A DNA stretch of 64,000 nt from assembly GCF_013432195.1 (NCBI RefSeq), contig NZ_JACCDB010000005.1:62001-126000 (forward strand), read 5' to 3'. Every line of letters begins with the position of its first letter. Position 1 is the first letter of the stretch. This stretch comes from Tepidicella baoligensis. Lineage in GTDB: Bacteria > Pseudomonadota > Gammaproteobacteria > Burkholderiales > Burkholderiaceae_C. The notes beneath the pieces were generated by a model. That model was not told the DNA's origin, ran no database searches, and was given only the letters and a program-made list of their open reading frames with translations. The position numbers and the translations under genes are program-made. Shown here piece after piece: positions 53,122 to 62,654 of this stretch.

Positions 53122-55014
53122 TTACTCAGCCGCATTCACAACTTTCAACGTTGGCGAAGGAGCCTCCTGAATGTGGAAGCGATCACGGATCGCCGCCGCG
53201 ATGCCGGCGGCATCCAGCCCCAGCATGGACAGCAGCTTGGCCGGATCGCCGTGCTCGATGAACCGGTCGGGCAATCCGAGCATGAGCACGCGCTTTTCGC
53301 ATCCACGCGACTGCAGGCACTCCAATACCGCGGCCCCCGCCCCTGCGGAGACGGCGCCCTCCTCCAGCGTCACGAGCGCGTCGTGGCTGGCGGCGAGTTC
53401 CATCACCAGATCTTCGTCCAGCGGCTTGGCCCAACGCATGTTGGCCACGGTCGCATCCAGGCCTTCGGCGGCTTCCAGCGCCGGGTAGAGCAAGGTGCCG
53501 AAGGCGAGAATCGCGATGCGGCGGCCCTGGCGGCGCACCTCGCCTTTGCCATAGGGCAGCCCCTCCAGATCTTGAGGCAAGGGGGCGCCGATACCCGAGC
53601 CCCTCGGATAGCGAACCGCCACCGGATGGTTCTGGGCAAACGCGGTGGACAGCAGGCGGTAGCACTCGGCCTCGTCCGCCGGACAGGCCATGGCCATGTT
53701 CGGTATGCAACGCACAAACGGGATGTCGTAGGCTCCCGCATGGGTCGGTCCATCGGCACCGACGATGCCCGCTCGGTCGAGCGCAAACACCACGGGCAGG
53801 TTTTGCAACGCCACATCGTGAATCATCTGGTCATAAGCGCGTTGCAAAAAGGTCGAGTAGATGGCCACCACCGGCTTGAGGCCCTCACAGGCCAGACCGG
53901 CGGCGAAAGTGACCGCATGCTGCTCGGCAATACCCACATCGTGATAACGCGCCGGGAACCGGCGGTGAAACTCCACCATGCCCGAGCCTTCGCGCATGGC
54001 GGGGGTGATGCCGATGAGGCGCGGATCGTGCTCGGCCATATCGCATAACCACTGGCCGAATACCTGGCTGAAGGTGGGCTTCGGAGCCTGCGCCGGCTGT
54101 TGCAGACCGACCTTGGGATCGAACTTGCCGGGGCCGTGGTAGGCGATGGGGTCGGCCTCGGCCAGCTTGTAGCCCTGCCCTTTGCGGGTGACCACGTGCA
54201 GGAACTGCGGCCCGTCGAGCTCGCGGATGTTCTGCAATGTCGGGATGAGCGAGTCGAGATCGTGTCCGTCGATGGGACCGATGTAATTGAAACCAAATTT
54301 CTCGAACAGCGTGGCCGGCACGACCATGCCCTTGGCTTGCTCCTCCAGCCGCTTGGCCAGTTCGAACAGCGGCGGCGCCACGCTCAGCACCTGCTTGCCC
54401 ATCTGCTTGGCTGCCGCGTAGAAGCGACCACTCATCAACTGCGCCAGGTAGCGATTCAGCGCCCCCACGGGGGGGCTGATCGACATGTCGTTGTCGTTCA
54501 GGATGACCAGCAGCTTGGTATCGGCCACCCCCGCGTTGTTCAGTGCCTCGAAGGCCATGCCGGCGGTCATGGCTCCGTCGCCGATGACGGCGATGGCGTG
54601 CCGGTCTTCCCCTTTGAGCTTGGCGGCCACGGCCATGCCCAGCGCTGCCGAGATGCTGGTGGACGAGTGCGCGGTGCCGAAAGCGTCGTACTCGCTTTCG
54701 GTACGCACCGGAAAACCGCTGATGCCACCCAGTTGGCGCAGGGTACTCATGCGCTCACGCCGCCCGGTCAGGATCTTGTGCGGATAGGTCTGGTGGCCAA
54801 CGTCCCAGACGATGCGGTCGTGGGGGGTGTTGAAGACATAGTGCAACGCCACCGTCAGCTCCACGGTGCCGAGGTTGGAGCTGAGATGGCCGCCGGTCTT
54901 GGCAACGCTGTGCAGCAGGAATTCGCGCAGTTCGTCGGCCAGCGGGCGCAGTTGCTGTCGTGGCAGGCGCCGCAGGTCGGCCGGAGATTGGATGGTGTCG
55001 AGCAAACCGTTCAT
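53122..55014 (-). CDS. dxs: 1-deoxy-D-xylulose-5-phosphate synthase
   Basis: Thiamine-diphosphate enzyme that joins pyruvate and glyceraldehyde 3-phosphate, the first step of the methylerythritol phosphate isoprenoid pathway. The 630 residues match family length. Motifs are [19 protein letters not shown], the ThDP/Mg motif [54 protein letters not shown] with its catalytic Glu, and [19 protein letters not shown]. It is the last gene of xseB-ispA-dxs. Confidence 0.98.
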   Translation of the reverse strand: MNGLLDTIQSPADLRRLPRQQLRPLADELREFLLHSVAKTGGHLSSNLGTVELTVALHYVFNTPHDRIVWDVGHQTYPHKILTGRRERMSTLRQLGGISGFPVRTESEYDAFGTAHSSTSISAALGMAVAAKLKGEDRHAIAVIGDGAMTAGMAFEALNNAGVADTKLLVILNDNDMSISPPVGALNRYLAQLMSGRFYAAAKQMGKQVLSVAPPLFELAKRLEEQAKGMVVPATLFEKFGFNYIGPIDGHDLDSLIPTLQNIRELDGPQFLHVVTRKGQGYKLAEADPIAYHGPGKFDPKVGLQQPAQAPKPTFSQVFGQWLCDMAEHDPRLIGITPAMREGSGMVEFHRRFPARYHDVGIAEQHAVTFAAGLACEGLKPVVAIYSTFLQRAYDQMIHDVALQNLPVVFALDRAGIVGADGPTHAGAYDIPFVRCIPNMAMACPADEAECYRLLSTAFAQNHPVAVRYPRGSGIGAPLPQDLEGLPYGKGEVRRQGRRIAILAFGTLLYPALEAAEGLDATVANMRWAKPLDEDLVMELAASHDALVTLEEGAVSAGAGAAVLECLQSRGCEKRVLMLGLPDRFIEHGDPAKLLSMLGLDAAGIAAAIRDRFHIQEAPSPTLKVVNAAE

Positions 55015-55050
55015 GAGCCGTCTTCCCTGTGTGTGGTCACTTGCTGGCGG

Positions 55051-55944
55051 TCAGTGCGTGCGGCGGACCACCCAGTCCGCCAGATGTTGCAAACGATCGG
55101 TCCGCGCCAGAGCGCCGGTGCCCAGCGCCTGATGTGCCCGGCTGAGCAAGGCGTCGGCATAGCGACGCGCGCCATCGAGCCCCAACAACGAAACGAAGGT
55201 GGGCTTGTCAGCGGCAGCGTCCTTGCCCGCGGTCTTGCCCAGGGTGGCGGTATCCGCCACCACGTCGAGCACGTCGTCCACGACCTGGAAAGCCAGCCCC
55301 AGCGCCTCACCATAGGCCGTCAGCGCGGCCAGCGCGCGCTCGTCGGCACCGGCCGCCTGCGCCCCCATCTGCACACTGGCGAGCAGCAGCGCCCCCGTCT
55401 TGCGGCGGTGCATTTCTTCCAGACGGGCCTGGGTGAGCACCTGCCCCACTTCGGCCAGGTCGATCGCCTGCCCGCCTGCCATGCCGGCGTGCCCGGCTGC
55501 CTGAGCCAGCCGCCGCGCAAGGCGTGCAGCCAGGGCCTCGTCAGGGATGGCCAACAGCCATTCGAAGGCCAGGGCTTGGAGGGCGTCGCCTGCCAGCAGG
55601 GCCTGGGCCTGACCGTACCGAACGTGTACCGTGGGCTTGCCGCGCCGCAGCACGTCGTTGTCCATGCAGGGCAGATCGTCATGCACCAGGGAGTAGGCAT
55701 GGATCAGCTCGACGGCACAGGCCGCGCGCATCACCGCCTCCGACCGCCCACCCCCCACCGACTCGGCAGCCCCCAGCGCCAGCAAGGGCCGCAGGCGCTT
55801 GCCGCCGTCCAGCACCGCATAGCGCATGGCGTCTCCCAGGCCGGCCGGAGCATCGCGCGGCAACCACGCCTGCAGGGCAGACTCGACAGCGGACAGAGCG
55901 TCTGCCACCCAGACTTTGAAAGCCGTTATCGGCTCATGCGTCAT
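55051..55944 (-). CDS. ispA: polyprenyl synthetase (farnesyl diphosphate synthase)
   Basis: Condenses isopentenyl diphosphate with allylic diphosphates to make farnesyl diphosphate. The 297 residues show the first Asp-rich motif [12 protein letters not shown], preceded by [15 protein letters not shown], and the second Asp-rich motif [20 protein letters not shown]. Its start overlaps xseB by ATGA and dxs follows by 36 bases, so precursor supply and chain elongation are co-expressed. Confidence 0.96.
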   Translation of the reverse strand: MTHEPITAFKVWVADALSAVESALQAWLPRDAPAGLGDAMRYAVLDGGKRLRPLLALGAAESVGGGRSEAVMRAACAVELIHAYSLVHDDLPCMDNDVLRRGKPTVHVRYGQAQALLAGDALQALAFEWLLAIPDEALAARLARRLAQAAGHAGMAGGQAIDLAEVGQVLTQARLEEMHRRKTGALLLASVQMGAQAAGADERALAALTAYGEALGLAFQVVDDVLDVVADTATLGKTAGKDAAADKPTFVSLLGLDGARRYADALLSRAHQALGTGALARTDRLQHLADWVVRRTH

Positions 55945-56189
55945 CCGGCGGCTCCTGTCCAGGGACGGGGTTCACCATGGTCCATCACCTGAATTTGCTG
56001 TTCGACGGCGTCCAGCTTGGCCCGGCACAGGCTCAGCAGCGCGGCCCCGCGCTCATACTGCACGAGCAGCTCCTCCAACGGCAGTTGGCCCGCCTCCAAC
56101 CGGGACACGAGCGCCTCCAGCTCCTGCATGGCGGCTTCATAGGTATCGGGCAGGTCGGCGGCCTTGGGCGCGGCAGAGGGTTTGGGCAT
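55941..56189 (-). CDS. xseB: exodeoxyribonuclease VII small subunit
   Basis: An 82-residue small subunit of exonuclease VII, which degrades single-stranded DNA with XseA. The family pattern is clear: [20 protein letters not shown], then [13 protein letters not shown] and [17 protein letters not shown]. The Met at 56189 follows upstream sequence that does not look coding. The 216-base spacer to the divergent protease gene presumably holds the operon promoter, but no clear boxes are seen. Confidence 0.95.
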   Translation of the reverse strand: MPKPSAAPKAADLPDTYEAAMQELEALVSRLEAGQLPLEELLVQYERGAALLSLCRAKLDAVEQQIQVMDHGEPRPWTGAAG

Positions 56190-56405
56190 GGCAGTGGTCA
56201 GCAATTCGGCTTGGCAACATGGGCTGCGGGTAACCTTCCATTTTAGGCGGAACCCCCGCCCCCGTGGGCATAGACCGCGCTTGTCGGGCGAATGGCCGGG
56301 GACTTGCGGTTCCACTGGATTTTTTGGGCACAACTGAGACAATGCCTCATGGATTGCAGTTTCGGGAGTTCAACATGTGACTCACCACACCGGAGCCCTG
56401 CGGCG

Positions 56406-57329
56406 ATGAAACGTCCCCCGATCTATAGCAGCAGTGCCCGCTCGATGGAATCGAACGGGCCCACTCGAACACCACGGACCGCCCCCAGCGCAGCCGTCGG
56501 CACGGGATGGTCGTCCCGCTTGCAAGCGCTTGGTGGACGCTGGTCGCCCCGGTGGCGACAGGGGGCTCTGCCTTGGTCGCTGGCAGCCTTGCTGGCCGCT
56601 TTGCTGATGACCACAGGATGGCGAACACCCTCGCACCCGCCGCTGACGCAGCGCGCCATCGACGAGGCCGTGCTCCACGCCCTCAACACCCATACCCTGC
56701 CCTCGGCGGCCGCCCGCGCCTATGAGACCGTGATCCCATCGGTGGTGCGCGTGACGGCGCTGGTACGCCATCCCAACTCCGGCGAGCTGGTCGAGCATGG
56801 CACCGGCACTGGCGTGGTGATCGTGGACCGGGGCGTGATCCTGACCAATCTGCACGTGGTGGCCACCGCCGACACGATACGGGTGGACTTTTTCGATGGC
56901 TCCGATTCGACCGCCAGCCTGGTCGGCCTGCAGGCCGAGAACGACTTGGCCGTGCTCCAGGCCCACGAGGTGCCGGACGATTTGATTCCCGCCACCATGA
57001 TCTCCACCGCCGACCTTCGCCCCGGCGACCAGGTGGTGGCCGTGGGCCACCCGTTCGGCATCGGGCCCTCGGTCTCGTCGGGAGTGGTGTCGGGGCTGCA
57101 ACGCTCCTTTACCTCGCCCGATGGCGGCGTGACCATGCACAACCTCATCCAGTTCGATGCCGCCGCCAATCCGGGCAACTCCGGCGGCCCCCTGGCCACC
57201 ATGAGCGGAGAGGTGGTGGGCATCGTCACCGCCATCTACAACCCGAATCGCCAGCGCACCTTTGTCGGCATCGGATTCGCCGTGCCGATCGAAAACGCCG
57301 CCCAGGCTGCCGGCCTGCCCCCGTTCTGA
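56406..57329 (+). CDS. membrane-anchored trypsin-like serine protease without PDZ domain
   Basis: A 307-residue HtrA-like protease. A basic, Arg/Ser-rich cytoplasmic N-terminus (about 55 residues) precedes one membrane helix (about 55-75) and the protease domain (about 105-305). The triad is His in VILTNLHVVAT, Asp in AENDLAVLQAHE and Ser in NPGNSGGPLATM. DegP/DegS proteins normally carry one or two C-terminal PDZ domains; here the protein ends right after the protease fold. ATG 56445 is an alternative start. The MoxR gene follows after 13 bases, so it may belong to the Bat-like operon. Confidence 0.9.
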   Translation: MKRPPIYSSSARSMESNGPTRTPRTAPSAAVGTGWSSRLQALGGRWSPRWRQGALPWSLAALLAALLMTTGWRTPSHPPLTQRAIDEAVLHALNTHTLPSAAARAYETVIPSVVRVTALVRHPNSGELVEHGTGTGVVIVDRGVILTNLHVVATADTIRVDFFDGSDSTASLVGLQAENDLAVLQAHEVPDDLIPATMISTADLRPGDQVVAVGHPFGIGPSVSSGVVSGLQRSFTSPDGGVTMHNLIQFDAAANPGNSGGPLATMSGEVVGIVTAIYNPNRQRTFVGIGFAVPIENAAQAAGLPPF

Positions 57330-57342
57330 CCCGAAAGGCCCC

Positions 57343-58347
57343 ATGAGCAACACCCCCACCGACCAGGCCCAGCTGATGGAACGCATCCTGTACGAGGTCA
57401 AGCGCGTCGTCGTCGGGCAGGACCGCTTTCTGGAACGGGTGATGGTGGCCATGCTGGCGCAGGGCCATCTGTTGGTCGAGGGCGTGCCGGGCCTGGCCAA
57501 GACGCTGACCGTCAAGACGCTCGCCCAGGCCGTCCAGGGAGGCTTCAAACGCATCCAGTTCACCCCAGACTTGGTGCCGGCCGACCTGATCGGCACCCGC
57601 ATCTACAACCAGAAGACCTCAGAGTTCAGCACCACGCTGGGCCCCGTGTTCACCCACCTGCTGCTGGCCGACGAAATCAACCGCGCCCCGGCCAAGGTGC
57701 AGAGCGCCCTGCTGGAAGTGATGCAGGAACGGCAGGTCACCATCGCGGGCGAAACCCACCGGGTGCCTGAGCCATTCCTGGTCATGGCCACGCAGAACCC
57801 CATCGAGACCGAGGGCACCTACCCGCTGCCCGAGGCCCAGGTGGACCGTTTCATGATGAAGGTGCTGGTGGACTACCCCAGCGACGAAGAGGAGGCCGTC
57901 ATCGTCGAGCGTGTCATCGGCCCGCGCATCGACGCCTCGGCCGTGGCCACCACGGAACAGCTCGCCGCCCTGCAACAACAATGTCGCCAGGTGTACGTGG
58001 ACCCGTCGCTGGTGCAATACGCGGTCAAGCTGGTATCGGCCACCCGCCGACCGCAGGATCATGGGCTGGGTGAATTGCAGCGCTTCATCACCTTCGGCGC
58101 CAGCCCGCGCGCGACGATCTCGCTCACCGAGGGGGCCCGTGCGCTGGCCCTGCTGCGTGGCCGCACCTACGCCCTGCCCGAAGACATGGCCGACCTCGTG
58201 CCCGATGTACTGCGGCACCGACTGGTCCTCTCCTACGAGGGGCTGGCCGAGGGGCTGAGCAGCGATGCCCTGATCGACCGCATCATGAGCCGCATTCCGG
58301 CGCCCCCCAAACCGCTGGCCCACGAGGCCATGGCCAAGGTTGCCTGA
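57343..58347 (+). CDS. MoxR-family AAA ATPase
   Basis: A 334-residue AAA+ chaperone-like ATPase. Walker A is LLVEGVPGLAKTLTVKTLA (Lys near residue 55), Walker B is HLLLADEINRAPAKVQSALL, sensor 1 is VMATQNPIETEGTYPLPEAQ, and the C-terminal lid domain has SPRATISLTEGARALALLRG. MoxR ATPases act with VWA-domain proteins to assemble or activate complexes. It precedes DUF58 and BatA-like genes, the usual partners. Confidence 0.96.
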   Translation: MSNTPTDQAQLMERILYEVKRVVVGQDRFLERVMVAMLAQGHLLVEGVPGLAKTLTVKTLAQAVQGGFKRIQFTPDLVPADLIGTRIYNQKTSEFSTTLGPVFTHLLLADEINRAPAKVQSALLEVMQERQVTIAGETHRVPEPFLVMATQNPIETEGTYPLPEAQVDRFMMKVLVDYPSDEEEAVIVERVIGPRIDASAVATTEQLAALQQQCRQVYVDPSLVQYAVKLVSATRRPQDHGLGELQRFITFGASPRATISLTEGARALALLRGRTYALPEDMADLVPDVLRHRLVLSYEGLAEGLSSDALIDRIMSRIPAPPKPLAHEAMAKVA

Positions 58348-58357
58348 GGAGCCGGCC

Positions 58358-59347
58358 ATGTGGTGGTGGAAGCGACGACAGGCGGCCAACGAAACGGCTG
58401 CAGCCCATGCACCGCCAGAGACGGCGACGCATGACCCTCCGCGCGAGGCCGAAGCCCTGCTCCACCGCCTGGAGTGGACCGTGTTGCGCCGGCTGGACGG
58501 TCAGGTCCAGGGCGAACACCGTACCCTGATGCGCGGCGGCGGGCTCGACCTGGCCGACCTGCGCGAATACCAGCCCCATGACGACGTGCGCCGCATCGAC
58601 TGGAACGTGACGGCCCGCCTGCAGTCCCCCCACGTGCGGCAGTTCCTTGAAGACCGCGACCTCACCGCCTGGTTTGTCATCGACGCCAGCCCTTCGCTGC
58701 ACTTCGGCTCCGGACAGCGAAGCAAGCAGCAAGTGCAACTGGAATGGGTGGCCGTGCTGGCCCGGCTGCTGACGCGCCACGGCAACCGGGTGGGGGCACT
58801 CATCTACGGCGCAGGCCCCGCACGCATGCTGCCGACACGCGGCGGCCGCGAGCAGGTGTTGCGCCTGATGCAAGCCCTCGTCGCAGCCCAGCGCGCGCAT
58901 GCCCAGCCCGACGCCCGGGGCGACACCCGACTCGCCGAGTGGTTGCACGCCGCCGGTCAGTTCGCGCGGCGGCGCAGCGCGGTGTTCGTGGTGTCGGACT
59001 TCCTCAGCGCCCCGGGCTGGGAACAGCCCTTGGGTCGGTTGGCGATGCGACACGATGTGCTGGCCGTGCGCCTGTTCGACCCTCTGGAACTGCAGTTGCC
59101 CGACCTGGGGCTGCTGCCCCTGTACGACGCCGAAACCGGCGAACGCCTCTGGGTGGACACCCATGACCGGGGTTTTCGCGAACGCTTCCAGCGTCTGGCC
59201 TCGGAGCGCGAAACCCGGCTGCGCGAGGCCCTGGTTCGCGCCGGCGTGGACACGCTGGAACTCTCGACCGACGACGACCTGGGCACCGCCCTGCTGCGGC
59301 TGTCTGCCCTGCGCAAGCGCCGCCCCTGCGGAGTGAGGACCGCATGA
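58358..59347 (+). CDS. DUF58 domain protein (Bat operon)
   Basis: A 329-residue protein with the DUF58 signature GEHRTLMRGGGLDLADLREY then DVRRIDWNVTARL (about residues 55-85), followed by a VWA-like fold with the degenerate metal-site motif FVIDASPSLHFG. The ATG at 58358 has a GAGGAG site. There are no membrane helices. The stop overlaps the BatA-like gene by ATGA. DUF58 proteins are regular companions of MoxR ATPases; the biochemical role is unknown. Confidence 0.92.
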   Translation: MWWWKRRQAANETAAAHAPPETATHDPPREAEALLHRLEWTVLRRLDGQVQGEHRTLMRGGGLDLADLREYQPHDDVRRIDWNVTARLQSPHVRQFLEDRDLTAWFVIDASPSLHFGSGQRSKQQVQLEWVAVLARLLTRHGNRVGALIYGAGPARMLPTRGGREQVLRLMQALVAAQRAHAQPDARGDTRLAEWLHAAGQFARRRSAVFVVSDFLSAPGWEQPLGRLAMRHDVLAVRLFDPLELQLPDLGLLPLYDAETGERLWVDTHDRGFRERFQRLASERETRLREALVRAGVDTLELSTDDDLGTALLRLSALRKRRPCGVRTA

Positions 59348-60405
59348 ACCTGCCGCTGACCTTCTTATGGCCCCAGTTGCTCTGGCTGCTGCTGGCCGTG
59401 CCCCTCCTGGTGCTGGTGTATGGGCTGCTGCTGCGGCGCAAGCGCCAGACCGCGTTGCGCTACGCCAGCCTGTCGTTGGTCAAGGAGGCCATGGGTGGTC
59501 GGGGTTGGCGGCGCCACGTCCCGCCGGTGCTTTTCCTGCTGGCGCTCACGGCCATGCTCCTCGCCGCGGCCCGGCCCTTTGCCGTGATCGTGCTGCCCAA
59601 CAGCCAGCAAACCATCATCCTGGCCATGGACGTGTCCGGCAGCATGCGAGCCACCGATGTCGAGCCCAACCGCTTGGTCGCAGCGCAGAACGCCGCCAAG
59701 GCCTTCCTGGCCGAATTGCCACGTCACATCAAGGTCGGCATCGTGGCCTTCGCCGGCACCGCCCAGGTGGTGCAACAGCCGACCCTGAACCGCGAAGACC
59801 TGGTCGCCGCCATCGACCGCTTCCAGCTCCAGCGTGCCACCGCCATTGGAAGCGCCATCGTGGTCTCGCTGGCCGAGATCTTCCCGGACGAAGGCATCGA
59901 CCTCGCCGACATCCTCTACGGTCAGATGCCACAACGGGGGCGATCCCTCGATCAACCGGCCGCTCGATCGGAAGCCGAGCGCCCGCCTCGCCAGCCGGTC
60001 CCACCCGGCTCGTACAGCTCGGCCGCCATCATCCTGCTCACCGACGGCCAGCGCACCACCGGGGTGGACACCCTGCAAGCCGCCCAGATGGCCGCCGAGC
60101 GCGGGGTGAAAATCTACACTGTGGGCGTGGGCACGGTGGAAGGCGAAACCATCGGCTTCGAAGGCTGGTCGATGCGCGTTCGGCTGGACGAGGAAACCCT
60201 CAAGGAAGTGGCCTTGCGCACCCACGGCGAGTACTTTTACGCGGGCACGGCCGAGAACCTGCGTCAGGTTTATCAGACTCTCGGCTCACGGCTGACCCTG
60301 GAGAAAAAGGAGACGGAAATTTCCGGCCTGTTGGCCCTGGTCGGCGCCCTGCTGGCCCTGATATCGGCCGGTCTGTCGCTGTGGTGGTTCAACCGTATCG
60401 CCTGA
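59344..60405 (+). CDS. BatA-like VWA-domain membrane protein
   Basis: A 353-residue protein with two N-terminal helices (about residues 8-25 and 60-78), a VWA domain (about 88-310) and one C-terminal helix (about 325-348). The metal-ion-dependent adhesion site is intact: AMDVSGSMRATD, later a Thr in TAIGSAIVVSL, and LLTDGQRTTG. This fits BatA of the aerotolerance operon. BatB, BatC (TPR) and BatD are not encoded downstream; a Rieske oxygenase gene follows. Confidence 0.92.
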   Translation: MNLPLTFLWPQLLWLLLAVPLLVLVYGLLLRRKRQTALRYASLSLVKEAMGGRGWRRHVPPVLFLLALTAMLLAAARPFAVIVLPNSQQTIILAMDVSGSMRATDVEPNRLVAAQNAAKAFLAELPRHIKVGIVAFAGTAQVVQQPTLNREDLVAAIDRFQLQRATAIGSAIVVSLAEIFPDEGIDLADILYGQMPQRGRSLDQPAARSEAERPPRQPVPPGSYSSAAIILLTDGQRTTGVDTLQAAQMAAERGVKIYTVGVGTVEGETIGFEGWSMRVRLDEETLKEVALRTHGEYFYAGTAENLRQVYQTLGSRLTLEKKETEISGLLALVGALLALISAGLSLWWFNRIA

Positions 60406-60440
60406 ACCACAATTTTTCACCCCGGACGGGAACCCCGGGG

Positions 60441-60566
60441 TACAATCCCGGTCCCTTTTTCAACTCGATGGGAGTTGTTTCACCCTTCCCGCGCTGATTC
60501 GTTCACTCGTCTCATCAAAGCGCTTCCCTGCCCCTTCATAGGGGGAGTCTTGAGGTCAGGATCATC
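60441..60566 (+). promoter_or_regulatory. putative promoter and leader of the Rieske oxygenase gene
   Basis: TACAAT (60441-60446) may be a -10 box, directly after a GC-rich inverted repeat (60421-60440). The leader contains two small hairpins: CAACTC with GAGTTG (60461-60477) and CCCC/GGGG near 60533-60546. An AGGAT ribosome site precedes the ATG by six bases. No known riboswitch class is recognised. Confidence 0.35.
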
Positions 60567-61718
60567 ATGTCTGATTTGAGTCTTCAATTGCAGCAGGCCG
60601 CAAGCCAATTGCCCGTTTCCAGCTATTTCGACGAGGCGCTGTTCCAGCGCGAACTGGAGACCATCTTTCAGCGCGGGCCCCGCTATGTGGGGCATGCCAA
60701 CTCCGTCCCCAACCTGGGCGACTACTTTGCCTTGCCCCAGGAGGGTGAAGGCCGGGCCCTGGTGCGCACCGCCCAAGGCGTGGAACTGGTCAGCAACGTC
60801 TGCCGTCATCGCCAGGCCGTGATGCTCAAGGGCCGCGGCAACCTGGGTGAGAACAAAAGCGGACACGCGGGCGGCAACATCGTCTGCCCGCTGCACCGCT
60901 GGACCTACAGCGGTGGCTCGGCCATGAGCAACTTGGGCGAGCTGATCGGTGCCCCCCATTTCGCTCAAGACCCCTGCCTGAACCTGCAGCGCTACCCGCT
61001 GCGGGAATGGAACGGCCTGCTGTTCGAGGACAACGGCCGCGACATCGAGGCCGACCTGGCCCACATGGGCCCGCGCAGCACCCTCAACTTCGACGGCATG
61101 GTGCTGGGCCACGTGGAACTGCACGAGTGCAACTACAACTGGAAGACCTTCATCGAGGTCTATCTGGAGGACTACCACGTCGTGCCCTTCCACCCCGGGC
61201 TGGGCAACTTCGTCACCTGCGACGACCTGAAATGGGAGTTCAAGCCCGAGTACTCGGTACAGACCGTGGGCGTGCAGAACCTGCTCGGCAAGAGCGGCAG
61301 CCCGGTGTACCAGAAGTGGCACGACGCGCTCATGCGGTACCGCAACGGCGAACTGCCCGAACAGGGCGCCGTGTGGCTGACTTACTACCCCCACATCATG
61401 GTGGAGTGGTACCCGCATGTGCTCACCGTATCCACCCTGCACCCCATCAGTGTGGACAAGACCTTGAACATGGTGGAGTTCTACTACCCCGAAGACATCG
61501 TGGCCTTCGAACCCGAATTCATGGAAGCGCAACGCGCCGCCTACATGGAAACCTGCATCGAGGACGATGAGATCGCCGAGCGCATGGACGCCGGCCGCAA
61601 GGCCCTGCTTGAACGCGGTGCAAACGAGGTCGGCCCCTACCAGAGCCCGATGGAAGACGGTATGCAGCACTTTCACGAGTGGTACCGCGCCCGCTTGGGC
61701 GAACACCTGCGGGGATAA
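60567..61718 (+). CDS. Rieske-type aromatic ring-hydroxylating oxygenase alpha subunit
   Basis: A 383-residue oxygenase-like protein. The N-terminal Rieske [2Fe-2S] ligands are Cys79 and His81 in NVCRHRQAVML, and Cys107 and His110 in IVCPLHRWTYSGG. The catalytic domain has the mononuclear iron histidines near 204 and 209 in EDYHVVPFHPGL. The spacing between the two Rieske ligand pairs is 25 residues, longer than the usual 15-17. No ferredoxin, reductase or small subunit gene is adjacent, so the electron donor and substrate are unknown. It may be a housekeeping oxygenase found in many Burkholderiales. Confidence 0.9.
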   Translation: MSDLSLQLQQAASQLPVSSYFDEALFQRELETIFQRGPRYVGHANSVPNLGDYFALPQEGEGRALVRTAQGVELVSNVCRHRQAVMLKGRGNLGENKSGHAGGNIVCPLHRWTYSGGSAMSNLGELIGAPHFAQDPCLNLQRYPLREWNGLLFEDNGRDIEADLAHMGPRSTLNFDGMVLGHVELHECNYNWKTFIEVYLEDYHVVPFHPGLGNFVTCDDLKWEFKPEYSVQTVGVQNLLGKSGSPVYQKWHDALMRYRNGELPEQGAVWLTYYPHIMVEWYPHVLTVSTLHPISVDKTLNMVEFYYPEDIVAFEPEFMEAQRAAYMETCIEDDEIAERMDAGRKALLERGANEVGPYQSPMEDGMQHFHEWYRARLGEHLRG

Positions 61719-61775
61719 GCCATCGCCACAGGTCACGCCCGCCCTCACAGCGCCCAGACCATCCAGGCCCTCTGG

Positions 61776-62654
61776 ATGGTATTGGGCTCGTTTCTCTTCG
61801 CCACGATGGGGGTGTGCATCAAGTTCGCCTCCGACCACTTCAACAGCTTCGAAATCGTCGCCTACCGCGGCCTGATCGGGGTCGTGTTCCTGATCTTCCT
61901 CACGCGCTCGCGCGGGGTGTCGCTGCGCACCCAGGTGCCCATGATGCATGTCTGGCGCAGTGTGGTCGGGGTCACGGCGCTGGTCACCTGGTTCTATTCC
62001 ATCTCGGTGCTGCCGCTGGCCACGTCCATGACGCTGAATTACATGAGCAGCATCTGGATCGCGGCGTTTCTGCTCGGCGGCGCACTGCTGCTGCAAAAAT
62101 CGAGTGCTCCGGTGCGCCAGCAGGGCCCGCTGTTCCTCACGGTGCTGGCCGGCTTCGCCGGGGTCGCCATGGTGCTGCGTCCCACCTTCGACGAGCAGCA
62201 GGTGCTCGGCGGGCTGTCAGGGCTGATGTCGGGCCTGGTCTCGGCGCTGGCCTATCTGCAAGTGGCGGCACTGGCCCGTGCAGGGGAACCGGAAAGCCGC
62301 ACGGTGTTTTATTTCTCCATCGGGGCCACGCTGGTCGGCCTGGCCGGCATGGCGCTGTTCGGTTTCAACGCCTGGAGCTGGCCGAGCGCCCTGTGGCTGT
62401 TGCCCATCGGCCTGCTGGCCGTCCTGGGGCAACTGTGCATGACGCGCGCCTACGCCAGTGGGGCCACCCTGTTGGTGGCCAACCTGCAATACTTTGGCAT
62501 CGCTTTCGCCGGCGCCTACAGCATCCTCGTTTTCGGCGACCAACTCCCACTCGTTGGCTGGCTGGGCATGGCGGTGATCGTGGCCAGTGGCATTGGCGCC
62601 ACCTTCCTGCGCGAACGCGCCGTCCCCAAAATGCCTGCGGAGGAACACGCATGA
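61776..62654 (+). CDS. EamA/DMT-family permease
   Basis: A 292-residue drug/metabolite transporter family protein with ten predicted helices arranged as two EamA repeats: the first opens VLGSFLFATMGVCIKFASDH, the second has SALAYLQVAALARAGEPESR and later GATLLVANLQYFGIAFAGAY. The substrate is unknown. The first ATG at 61776 places helix 1 at the very start; in-frame sequence upstream back to the stop of the previous gene (61716-61718) would encode a plausible short N-terminus but has no ATG, GTG or TTG. It overlaps the sulfurtransferase gene by ATGA. Confidence 0.88.
   Translation: MVLGSFLFATMGVCIKFASDHFNSFEIVAYRGLIGVVFLIFLTRSRGVSLRTQVPMMHVWRSVVGVTALVTWFYSISVLPLATSMTLNYMSSIWIAAFLLGGALLLQKSSAPVRQQGPLFLTVLAGFAGVAMVLRPTFDEQQVLGGLSGLMSGLVSALAYLQVAALARAGEPESRTVFYFSIGATLVGLAGMALFGFNAWSWPSALWLLPIGLLAVLGQLCMTRAYASGATLLVANLQYFGIAFAGAYSILVFGDQLPLVGWLGMAVIVASGIGATFLRERAVPKMPAEEHA

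Noticed and set aside
60421-60440. GC inverted repeat after the BatA-like gene as a terminator
   Set aside because: No T-run follows directly; TACAAT comes next, so it is more likely part of a promoter region.
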